From positions 1-15,192 of the forward strand of contig CAUZJO010000115.1 of assembly GCA_963580245.1 (NCBI GenBank): a stretch of 15,192 bases of DNA, given 5' to 3'. The translations under genes were made by a program, and so were the position numbers. This document shows positions 1 through 7,055 of this stretch, piece by piece. The DNA comes from CAUZJO01 sp963580245 (GTDB lineage Bacteria > Sumerlaeota > Sumerlaeia > MVZB01). The notes under the pieces are model-generated. The model worked only from the letters and a program-made list of their open reading frames with translations, had not been told where the DNA came from and searched no databases. Each line of letters starts with the position of its first letter. The stretch's first letter is position 1.

Positions 1-56
1 AAGGCCTCTTTTTTGCTCTCACCCATCAGATCTCTCCACTTTTGCTGCTCGAACAT
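1..56 (-). CDS. 5' end of an unidentified gene running off the left edge
   Basis: A minus-strand ATG at 56 opens a frame that stays open to the window edge. It reads MFEQQKWRDLMGESKKEA, 18 residues plus two bases. A good Shine-Dalgarno sequence, AAAGG, ends 9 nt before the ATG, and a near-consensus promoter lies about 35 bp upstream. The peptide is too short to assign to a family. The surrounding DNA is AT-richer than the rest of the window. It starts immediately after the point where the upstream aminotransferase loses its homology, so a transposase or other mobile-element gene is a reasonable guess, but this is inference. The start codon is well supported; the function is unknown. Confidence 0.5.
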   Translation of the reverse strand, partial: MFEQQKWRDLMGESKKEA

Positions 57-79
57 CGACTTCAGCCTTTATTCATCGG

Positions 80-121
80 CCATTTGAAAAATTATACCAT
101 GACTTTCTATTTCTCAAATGG
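80..121. repeat. Short inverted repeat flanking the promoter
   Basis: CCATTTGAAAA (80-90) and TTCTCAAATGG (111-121) are inverted copies matching at 10 of 11 positions, separated by 20 bp. The -35 hexamer lies inside the right arm and the -10 in the spacer, so the repeat could be an operator for autoregulation. It could also be part of a transposon end. Both readings are inference. Confidence 0.45.
91..117 (-). promoter_or_regulatory. Sigma-70-like promoter for the left-edge gene
   Basis: On the minus strand there is a perfect -10 hexamer TATAAT (96 to 91). It is preceded by TTGAGA (117 to 112), a five-of-six match to the -35 consensus, with a 15-bp spacer. That spacer is short; shifting the -35 by one base gives TTTGAG with 16 bp. 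Transcription would start near 84 and leave a leader of about 30 nt with an AAAGG ribosome binding site before the ATG at 56. It is the best promoter match I saw in the window. Confidence 0.5.
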
Positions 122-959
122 GAAATATGGGCATAACAGGCCAGGTCTGGCTCGATGCCCCATACCTCCTGCATCCCACCCGGCGCCAGGCTAAAATCGG
201 TGACGATTTCGTCGAAGATGACGAACGCCCCGGCCTTGCGCGTCATGGCGACGATCTCCTCCACCTTCACGGCGTCGGGGATCGGAGGGACCATCGGATC
301 GATGATCAGGCAGGCGAACTGCTCGGGATGCTCGCGTAGCGCCTCGCCGACGGCCTCGGGCGACAGCTCCGGCAGGGTGGTGATCATTCGCCGCAGTGGT
401 TGCGGGATTCCATGACAACCGGTCGAGGCCATAAACCAATCGTGAAACCCATGATAGCCGCGGTGAAGGACTCGATCACGCCCCGTGACGGCGCGCGCCA
501 GACGGACCGCCCCCATCGTGGCGTCCGACCCGTTCTTGCCGAACCGTACAAGGTCGGCGCACGGAATGACGCTGGAGAGGAGACGACCCAATTCCAAAAA
601 CTTCGGATAGGGCAATCCAACGCCCACGAACGCGTCGACCTGCGCGTGCATGGCTTTGGCAACCCTCGGGTATCCGTAACCCAGTATATTGGTGCCCCAT
701 GCGGCCAAGAGATCGACGTAGTCGTTCCCATCCATATCCACCAGGTGTCCCCCGTACCCATGCGACGCCTCGCGAGGATGAAGATACGGATTCAAATCCC
801 AATCACTGAGAGGCGCGACCGGAGACCGGAGAGATGAAATGAGGGCCGTGAAGACGCTTTTGAAAATCACTGCGATCGCTTCCCGTTCATCATGGATGCC
901 CCGGCCGTCGCATCTCGCGGAACTGAGACGATCCGCCCCTGAGACGCGTATCGGCGCGC

Positions 960-2240
960 TTAGATTGTCTGCCGCGGCCGGCGAAGCAGCCGGTGAGCCC
1001 CGTGGATGATCGCGTTGCGGCCGCGCGCGCGGAAACGGTCTAACACGGGCCTCTTGTTTTCCACGCCACGCGCCACGCGCGCGTAGAAATCCGGCGTCAT
1101 CAAGTCGGTGGTAAACTGGCATCCGTCGCAATCGGTGCATTTGGGCTCGACGTATCGATTGAACCGGTCACTGGCCTCCATCCGTCCGCGAAGCCGCATC
1201 AGTTCGTGGATTTGATCGCGGGAAAGTCCGTAGCTCTCGCCGGTCCAGATTTCGTCCAAGGGTTCGGTCAGGATATTTCCCACTTCTTTGCCCGCCATGG
1301 TGTGATACTGAAAGCAGGGGTATACGTAACCCAACGCGTTGATGCTGGTCGTATACCAGCCGACGAAACAATACTCCGTCCGCGGATCGGCCCGTTCAAA
1401 GCTCGGAAGCCGCTCCGGGATCGGCATGTTGTTCCTCTTCTGTTCGGCATACGTGAAATGATGAAGGTTATGCTCGTTGCTCAGATCGAAGTGCAGTTTA
1501 TACTCGCCTGATTCGCAATTCTCGCGGATGATGTCCCTCAACTGGGATTTGACGCTCGGGACCTGATCCACGTCGATCTTGGGGTTGCCGATGTGACCGA
1601 AGATGGTTCTGAACAGAATCCGATCCACGTCGAACGACCGCGCCAGTTCGTACATCTGGCCGATGTATCGCGCGCTTCCATGCCAAATGAATAACTGGAG
1701 CAGGATTTTGGGCCGGCGGTGGGAGGAGGCGGCGTCTCGCGCGGTCACCATGGCCCGGACCCCCTCGACGGCCTTGGCGAAGTTGCGCTGGGAGGTCTTC
1801 ATCGTCTGGGGGTAACGTTTGGGATCGGATTCATTAAGGCTGAGCGTCACCCGGCTCAGTCCGACGTCGACAAGCCGGTCCGCGAGCCGCGGCAGCAGCG
1901 TCGCATTGGTGTTCAGGTGCTCGATCAGGATACCCAATTCACCGAACGTTTCGAGCAGCGGCTCGGTCCAGTTGTAGGCCAACGGTTCGCCGCCGCCGGT
2001 CAATTCGACCATGCGCAGGTCGCGCCTTGCGTTGTCCTGAAGAAACCCACGCAGAACGGGCCACTCCAGCACCTCGCCGTTGCGGCCCCCTTTGCTGATG
2101 CAGAAGAATCAATCGACGTTACAGACGTTCGTGGGTTGGAGCACGCAATGCCACGGCCCGCCGAAGACGCGGTTCTCGACGATCCCGCGCTCGATGGCGG
2201 CCTTTTCCTCTTCGCTCAGATACTGCCAGCCATACCGCAT
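960..2240 (-). CDS. Radical SAM/SPASM protein with an in-frame TGA at the middle cluster cysteine
   Basis: Read from the ATG at 2240 the frame gives 426 residues if the TGA at 2111-2109 is read through. The codon order around it is C40-N-V-D-TGA44-F-F-C47, the CX3CX2C iron-sulfur motif of radical SAM enzymes with the second Cys replaced by TGA. Upstream residues are clearly coding (VFGGPWHCVLQPTN, 25-38). Downstream come VELTGGGEPL, the SAM-binding GGE motif, then a C-terminal SPASM-type cysteine set: YCFVGWYTT, YPCFQYHTM, GNILTEPLDEIW and CTDCDGC. Such proteins cleave SAM reductively to start radical chemistry, often on peptides or sugars. Three explanations remain: a selenocysteine codon, a nonsense mutation (TGC or TGT to TGA), or a sequencing error. 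If the TGA terminates, a GTG at 2072 opens the remaining 370 residues, but that product lacks the cluster. The downstream partner aminotransferase is also broken, which favours decay. Confidence 0.75.
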
Positions 2241-2485
2241 GCCGCTCTCGCCAACCTGTTACGGCTTGTATATGTCAGATCGACCGAGATCCCCCGAGTT
2301 TTCGATTGCAGCGAGGGAGACAACACGCTAAAGGAAAACCCCCCGCGAGCAACAGACCTCGGTTCGGTGGCTAATGTGTCGGGTATAAATTTCACACCTT
2401 CCCGCGAATCAGGCAAGCTTTTTCCGGGTTGCGGAGCGGTTCAAGGCATAGTTGAATCGAACGCATTCCCGAGGATCGTTGACGG

Positions 2486-3070
2486 ATGGTCATGAAGAGC
2501 CAAGAGCATGAGGTCCATCCCGCGGACCGCCGACCGCTGGTGGTTGCGCTCACTCTGGATGAAGCGCGGCCGTTCGGGGCCGTGGCCTTGGCCCTTGCGC
2601 GGCGGGGCTACTCAGTGGTGCTCGTTCGCGAGGCGCCTGGCGGCGATGTTTCCGAGGTTTCCCCCTCGTTCGGTGCCGACGCCTTGCTCGACCTGCAACT
2701 GGCGATTGAGCGGGCTGGCGGTATTTCGCTGGCGGGGTCGGTCGTGGATGGCGGCTCCTTGCAGTGGGCCGTCGAGGCATTTGGCCGGCTCGACGTGGTC
2801 TGCGTCTGGAGCGAGAGGCAAGCTGCGGCCCTCTCCCATGCGCTGGCGGGTTTGGAAGGGCGGGCCATGCCCCGGCGGATGGTGGTTCTATCCGGCGGGG
2901 GCCCTGTCGGCGGGGTCGAAGAGTTGGACCCAAACCAGATCGATGGGTGGGACGCGAATCTGAAGCGCATCCCCCTGCTCCGCCTATCCCAAACCGGCCT
3001 CGATTGGGGGAAACCGGCCGACGCTTCCGCGATCGATGCGGCGGTTGAAGTCATCTGCGGGGAGGATTGA
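2486..3070 (+). CDS. SDR-like Rossmann-fold protein without catalytic motifs
   Basis: The 194-residue product resembles short-chain dehydrogenases in layout. There is a first beta strand VVALTL (19-24), then helix FGAVALALARRGYSVVLV (30-47). The phrases LAIERAGGISLAGSVVD (72-88) and WAVEAFGRLDVV (94-105) parallel the family's AI-AAGG-VDV and AV-FGRLD-VNNAG segments. The nucleotide-binding TGxxxGxG is replaced by TLDEARPFG, the NNAG motif by VCVWSE, and no YxxxK pair is present. It is also shorter than the usual 240-260 residues. It may therefore be a non-enzymatic relative or a decaying gene. The start is uncertain: ATG 2486 or in-frame ATG 2492, with GAGG rather far upstream. It converges with the importer gene, with 22 bp between the stops. 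Confidence 0.6.
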   Translation: MVMKSQEHEVHPADRRPLVVALTLDEARPFGAVALALARRGYSVVLVREAPGGDVSEVSPSFGADALLDLQLAIERAGGISLAGSVVDGGSLQWAVEAFGRLDVVCVWSERQAAALSHALAGLEGRAMPRRMVVLSGGGPVGGVEELDPNQIDGWDANLKRIPLLRLSQTGLDWGKPADASAIDAAVEVICGED

Positions 3071-3092
3071 GGCGTTGCGCGACGCATCGGCC

Positions 3093-4931
3093 TTAGCCGG
3101 TCGCCATCTCGGCCTTCAATTGGTCGGCGCCGGTCATGACGGCGATGATTTGCTCGACGGTGGTCTCTTCGCGACGCCACGAACCCATGACCTGGCCCTC
3201 GCGCAGGACCACCAGTCGATCGACCACCGCGAAGACGTGGCTCAGGTTGTGGCTGATCAGGATCACCGAACAGCCGCGCTCGCGCAGCATGCCGATCAGC
3301 TCAAGGACCTTGGCCTGTTCCTCGATGCCGAGCGCGGCGGTCGGCTCGTCGAGGATCACGATCTTGCCGCCCTGGATCAGCGCCTTGGCGATCGCCACGG
3401 CCTGGCGCTGGCCGCCCGAGAGATTGCCGACGGGAATGGCGGGCGAGGGGATGTTGATCCGCAGGGCATCCAGGATGCGGCGGGCGTCGGCGCGCATCAT
3501 CCCGCGCGCCACGAGCGGCCCCATGCGCGGTTCGCGGCCGAGGTAAAGATTGGCGGCGACGTCGAGGCAATCGACCAGTGCCAGGTGTTGATAGACCGTC
3601 GCGATGCCGACTGCCTCGGCGTCGCGCGGGTTGCGAATGCCGACTTCGCGGCCCTCGACGCATATCGTGCCACGGTCGGGCGTTACGGCGCCTGCCGCGA
3701 TCTTGATCAGCGTCGATTTGCCGGCCCCGTTATCGCCGACCAGCCCCAGGACCTCGCCCGGATAGAGTTCAAGGCCCACGCCATCGAGTGCCCGCACGTA
3801 GCCGTAATACTTGCTGATGTTGCGCAGCTCCAGGACCGGCGCATCGCTTCCCTCCCCGATCCCCCCGCCGGTGCCCACCCCCGAGGAATAGATCGCATCA
3901 AGCTCAAGCGGCTTGCGCGACTTCTCGCGCGTCGAGGCCTGGGCACCGCGGGCGTGGCGGCGTTGCTTGAGCAAACGGGTATGGGCGTCGATGGCCACGG
4001 CGGCGACGATAATGATCCCGATGACGACTTCCTGATAATAGGCCGAGATGCCGAGGATCACCAACGCGTTGCTGAGGACGCGGATGATTGTCGCCCCCGT
4101 CAGGCTCCCGATGACCGTCCCCACGCCTCCGAACAGGCTGGTGCCGCCGATGATCACCGACGCGATGACGAGCAGTTCCCAGGTGCGGCCGGTCTGCGCG
4201 TAAGACGCCGAGAGCCTGGAAGTCAGCAGCACGCCGACCAGACCGGCGGCCAGGCCGCTCAGCACATAGACGGAAATCTCGAGGGCCTTGATCGGCAACC
4301 CCGACAGCCGCGCCGACTCGCGATTGCCGCCCATCGCGCGAATCCAATAACCGTAGCGCGTGCGCGTCAGGACCAGATGGGTCACGATCGCGGCGATGAC
4401 CAGGACCCAGACGGGGATCGGCGCACCCGCGAACTCGCCCTGGCCCAAGACCTTGAATGCCTTGGGCAGTGGATAGAGCGGCTTGCCCTCGGTCACGATC
4501 AACACGACCCCGCGGGCCGCGTAGAGCATCCCGAGCGTGACGATCACCGGCGGGATGCGCAGGAAGACCACGGCCAACCCGTTGAGGAAGCCGCAAGCCA
4601 TGCCCACGCCGAGCCCGATCAATACTGAAACGGCGACGGGCAATCCATTGACCAGCCACAGCGCGGTCAGCGTGCCCGCAAGACCGAGGACCGAGCCAAC
4701 CGACAGATCGATCCCCCCGCTGACGAGCACAAAGGTCATCACGCAGGCGATGGTCCCGATGAACGCGACCTCGCGGGCGATGTTCATCAGGTTGCCGCCG
4801 GTGAAGAACACCGGATGACGCAAGCCGACAAAAAGCGAAAACGCGACCAGCGGGATGATGATCCCCAGCTCCTGGAAGTCCAGGACTTTGCGGAACCAAT
4901 TGGGGAGTTGAAAGCGTGGTTGGGTGGTCAT
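3093..4931 (-). CDS. Sugar ABC importer: permease fused to a single ATPase domain
   Basis: The 612-residue protein joins two halves that are normally separate. Residues 1 to about 325 are an RbsC-type permease with multiple hydrophobic segments and the family phrase GGIDLSVGS (72-80). A charged, glycine-rich linker (about 326-365, ending GVGTGGGIGEGSD) leads to one ABC ATPase domain. That domain has Walker A GDNGAGKST (399-407), Q-loop Q448, signature LSGGQ (504-508), Walker B VILDEPT (525-531) and H-loop H561. All ATPase motifs are intact. RbsA-type ATPases normally carry two such domains on a separate chain; here a homodimer would supply two of each part. The binding-protein gene lies 78 bp upstream on the same strand, so both form an operon. 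No clear Shine-Dalgarno precedes the ATG. A 7-codon frame (4951-4928, MPVIRHR) overlaps the start as ATGA, so translational coupling is possible. The transported sugar cannot be told from sequence. Confidence 0.9.
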   Translation of the reverse strand: MTTQPRFQLPNWFRKVLDFQELGIIIPLVAFSLFVGLRHPVFFTGGNLMNIAREVAFIGTIACVMTFVLVSGGIDLSVGSVLGLAGTLTALWLVNGLPVAVSVLIGLGVGMACGFLNGLAVVFLRIPPVIVTLGMLYAARGVVLIVTEGKPLYPLPKAFKVLGQGEFAGAPIPVWVLVIAAIVTHLVLTRTRYGYWIRAMGGNRESARLSGLPIKALEISVYVLSGLAAGLVGVLLTSRLSASYAQTGRTWELLVIASVIIGGTSLFGGVGTVIGSLTGATIIRVLSNALVILGISAYYQEVVIGIIIVAAVAIDAHTRLLKQRRHARGAQASTREKSRKPLELDAIYSSGVGTGGGIGEGSDAPVLELRNISKYYGYVRALDGVGLELYPGEVLGLVGDNGAGKSTLIKIAAGAVTPDRGTICVEGREVGIRNPRDAEAVGIATVYQHLALVDCLDVAANLYLGREPRMGPLVARGMMRADARRILDALRINIPSPAIPVGNLSGGQRQAVAIAKALIQGGKIVILDEPTAALGIEEQAKVLELIGMLRERGCSVILISHNLSHVFAVVDRLVVLREGQVMGSWRREETTVEQIIAVMTGADQLKAEMATG

Positions 4932-5009
4932 CGATGACGAATGACGGGCATGAGGACGAACAGGGGTATCTTTGGAATAAACGGGGTGGCGTGAATGCTC
5001 ACGGATGAC

Positions 5010-6032
5010 TCACTGTCGCGTGGCCTTTCGCGCCTCGTCCCTATAGGTGTCGATATTCTCCTTGGTGATGACGATGAAATCGGGATTGGTGAACTCGGGG
5101 ACCGATTCGCCGCGCGCGAGCATCCCCAGATACTTGATCCCCAGATAACCCCACATGTATTGGTTCTGCGAGATCGTCGCGTAAACGACGTCTTCGCGGA
5201 TGAAATCGAGCGTTTCCTCCAGGTCATCGAAACCGACGATCAAGATCTCGCCCGCCCGGTCCATCTCCTTGACAACCTTGGCGTGCGACGGAGGATGGTC
5301 GCCCCCGGTGCCGTAAAGCACGTTGATCTCGGGGTGGGCCGTCAGTTGCGCTTGCACCTTGGAGATGTCTTGCATCAGGTCCGAGTAACCGTATTCGACG
5401 CCGATAATCTCGGTCCCGGGTGCCTTCAACATCGCTTCACGGAACGCGTCGATGCGCGTGTCGAGCGAGGGGACGCCCGGCGTCGAGCTGAGGATCCCGA
5501 CTTTGGCCGGCTTGCCGCCCAGTGCTTTGAGGACCGTCTGGGCGGCCGCCTGCGCGGCGGTCACGTCGTTGGTTAGGATCATCGCGTCGCGTTTGCTCTC
5601 CGGCGAATCGTCGGCGACGCAAACCACGTGGACCCCGGCCTCCCGCGCCTTGTTGATCACCGGGGTGAACGTGTCGGGGATAAACGGATGACAAAGCACG
5701 CCGTCATATTGCTGAGCGACGGCCGTCTCTATTTGGCTGAGCATCAGATTGGCCTCGCTGTACCCCTCGGGCGGGCCCACCATGGTCAGGTCGACTCCAA
5801 ACTCCTCGGCGGCGTCCTTGGCCCCGTCGGCGACGACGTTCCACACTTCATGGCCGACCCACGGGTTGACGAACATGACCTTCGGCCGGCCCGGCTTGGC
5901 GGGCGATCCGTCGCCCGAGGGCGCGGTTTGGCTCTCCCCCTTACACGCCGTCAACATGATGGCGAGGGGAATCATAACGAGCGCGATCGAGGCCCCGATC
6001 ACTTGATTGAACTTAATCCGTGGGGATTTCAT
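5010..6032 (-). CDS. Periplasmic sugar-binding lipoprotein (RbsB-like) of the ABC importer
   Basis: This is a 340-residue substrate-binding protein of the type 1 periplasmic binding family. The N-terminus is a lipoprotein signal: positive KSPRIK, hydrophobic VIGASIALVMIPLAIM, lipobox LTAC with C30 as the lipidated cysteine. A low-complexity tether (SQTAPSGDGSPAKPGRP) follows. The mature domain starts KVMFVNPWVGHEVWNVVADG, the usual first beta strand and ligand-lining helix. Later come DGVLCHPF, VVCVADD, GILSST, NVLYGTGGD and ILIVGFDD, which are typical for the fold. It would capture a sugar or related polyol and deliver it to the permease-ATPase encoded 78 bp downstream. AGAGGG about 9 nt before the ATG is a good ribosome binding site. 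The ligand is not identifiable. Confidence 0.9.
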   Translation of the reverse strand: MKSPRIKFNQVIGASIALVMIPLAIMLTACKGESQTAPSGDGSPAKPGRPKVMFVNPWVGHEVWNVVADGAKDAAEEFGVDLTMVGPPEGYSEANLMLSQIETAVAQQYDGVLCHPFIPDTFTPVINKAREAGVHVVCVADDSPESKRDAMILTNDVTAAQAAAQTVLKALGGKPAKVGILSSTPGVPSLDTRIDAFREAMLKAPGTEIIGVEYGYSDLMQDISKVQAQLTAHPEINVLYGTGGDHPPSHAKVVKEMDRAGEILIVGFDDLEETLDFIREDVVYATISQNQYMWGYLGIKYLGMLARGESVPEFTNPDFIVITKENIDTYRDEARKATRQ

Positions 6033-6075
6033 CGCCTAAGCCCTCTCTATCGAGCCGGATCCGAGGATAGGTCCA

Positions 6076-6104
6076 ACATTTGCCTCCCACGCGCTGATTG
6101 TCAA
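6076..6104 (-). promoter_or_regulatory. Candidate promoter of the sugar importer operon
   Basis: A consensus -35 TTGACA lies on the minus strand at 6104 to 6099. Seventeen to eighteen bases further on the best -10 is only AAATGT or AATGTT, a poor match. It would start transcription about 35 bp before the binding-protein ATG. The weak -10 would fit an activator-dependent promoter, but that is a guess. Confidence 0.3.
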
Positions 6105-6317
6105 TGTCCGATTGGTCGTGGCGGTTGAGGCTTACGCCGCCGAGGCCCGTCGATGGCCCCGCTTCGCCCTCCCCGTTCGCGCGCGTCGCGGCGGGTGGCG
6201 AACCACTCAAAGGCGCAATTCGGGTTAAACCTTGGGGACCCAACGGCCGATAAAAGGACCGTAAGGGAACAGTGCGAACTTGTCCGCGCGGCCCCTCTAT
6301 CTCATGGAGACCCTTTC

Positions 6318-6902
6318 TTGTACGCCGATCCGGTTCCCTACGAATTCACCCAACCCGCCCCGCGGGCTCGTTTTGGCCGGCGCATCCGACTGGTGATCGG
6401 ACTGCTGATACTGCTGGTTCTGATGGCGGTCAACCTGGCCATCGGCTCGGGCAAGATTCAGATCGAGAAGGTCATCTCCGAATCGATGGAGCCGACGCTG
6501 CTGATCGGCGACGTCATCGTGGCCGACGCCAACGAGATGCCGCAGCGCTACGACGTGGCCGTCTTGATGAATTCCCAGGACGACGAGGAGAAGCTGGTCA
6601 AGCGCGTCATCGGAATGCCCGGCGATACGATCGAGATCCGCGACGGCATCATCTATATCAACGGCGAGGAAGAATACTCCACGCAAGTCACCGATAACGT
6701 CATCTCCTGGCCCAATACCCGCGTGCGTGTCCCTCCCAATTCTGTTTTCGTCATAGGCGACAACCGCAACAACAGCTTCGACAGCCTGAATTTCGGGCCC
6801 GTCCCGTTCGACAACCTGCACGGGGTGGTCTCGGCCATCATCTGGCCCCCCTCGCGCATGAGCCGTCCCGCCCCGCTCCACGAAGAAGAACCCGAGGGCT
6901 GA
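6318..6902 (+). CDS. lepB: Signal peptidase I
   Basis: This is the leader peptidase that cleaves secretory signal peptides at the outer face of the cytoplasmic membrane. From the TTG at 6318 it has 194 residues. There is one N-terminal membrane segment (about 25-41, LVIGLLILLVLMAVNLA), then box B SESMEPT with nucleophile S56, GDVIVAD (64-70), KRVIGMPGD with general-base K95, and box E GDNRNNSFDS (147-156). All catalytic elements of the S26 family are intact. The frame is open upstream to an ATG at 6153. I prefer the TTG because GGAGA lies 8 nt before it and the upstream 55 residues have no family resemblance. The length is normal for compact bacterial forms. It is divergent from the sugar importer operon and is followed 153 bp later by the haem-binding lipoprotein gene. 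Confidence 0.88.
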   Translation: MYADPVPYEFTQPAPRARFGRRIRLVIGLLILLVLMAVNLAIGSGKIQIEKVISESMEPTLLIGDVIVADANEMPQRYDVAVLMNSQDDEEKLVKRVIGMPGDTIEIRDGIIYINGEEEYSTQVTDNVISWPNTRVRVPPNSVFVIGDNRNNSFDSLNFGPVPFDNLHGVVSAIIWPPSRMSRPAPLHEEEPEG

Positions 6903-7055
6903 AATACGCCCATTTAACCGATGGTCAACTTCCCGTCGCGCCGGATCCCCATTCGCGGTGATCGGCATCCACCCGCCCAGTACAGGCTTTTATCGCATCC
7001 GGTCTCGTGATAGTCTCAATCTCGACGGTCGGCCAAAATCCCGTGAACTCAGACG

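Larger units (their letters stand above)
73..870 (-). pseudogene. Class III aminotransferase (glutamate-1-semialdehyde aminomutase-like), 3' truncated
   Basis: The frame from a GTG at 870 (GGGAAG upstream) gives 265 residues that begin like PLP fold-type I aminotransferases of the HemL group. Visible are DMDGNDYVDLLAAWG (45-59), NGSDATMGAVRLAR (113-126, the phosphate-binding region), GYHGFHDW (138-145) and the PLP-ring aspartate in FDEIVTDF (D220). Homology stops after GIEPDLACY (238-246). The next stretch should carry the Schiff-base lysine but is replaced by about 19 unrelated residues and a stop. Without the lysine and the C-terminal domain the product should be inactive as a transaminase. 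It lies 89 bp downstream of the radical SAM gene on the same strand, so the two were probably one operon. HemL-like proteins paired with radical SAM enzymes often sit in surface-polysaccharide or natural-product loci; that role here is inference. The frame also extends upstream to 1140, but that part overlaps the radical SAM gene and has no family resemblance. Confidence 0.75.

Noticed and set aside
871..1140. N-terminal 90 residues of the aminotransferase frame, from an ATG at 1140
   Set aside because: This part overlaps the 3' end of the radical SAM gene in another frame and shows no aminotransferase resemblance. The GTG at 870 with an upstream GGGAAG fits the family start.
2109..2111. TGA read as Trp or Gly by a variant genetic code
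   Set aside because: Signal peptidase and the SDR-like gene end naturally at TGA and no other gene in the window has internal TGA codons.
3036..4628. 530-residue plus-strand open frame antisense to the importer
   Set aside because: It is rich in D, H, R, Q and A as expected from the complement of a GC-rich gene. The minus-strand frame has intact ABC and permease motifs throughout.
6153..6317. Longer signal peptidase start at ATG 6153
   Set aside because: The added 55 residues have no membrane or peptidase character. A TTG at 6318 with GGAGA 8 nt upstream gives a standard-length enzyme.
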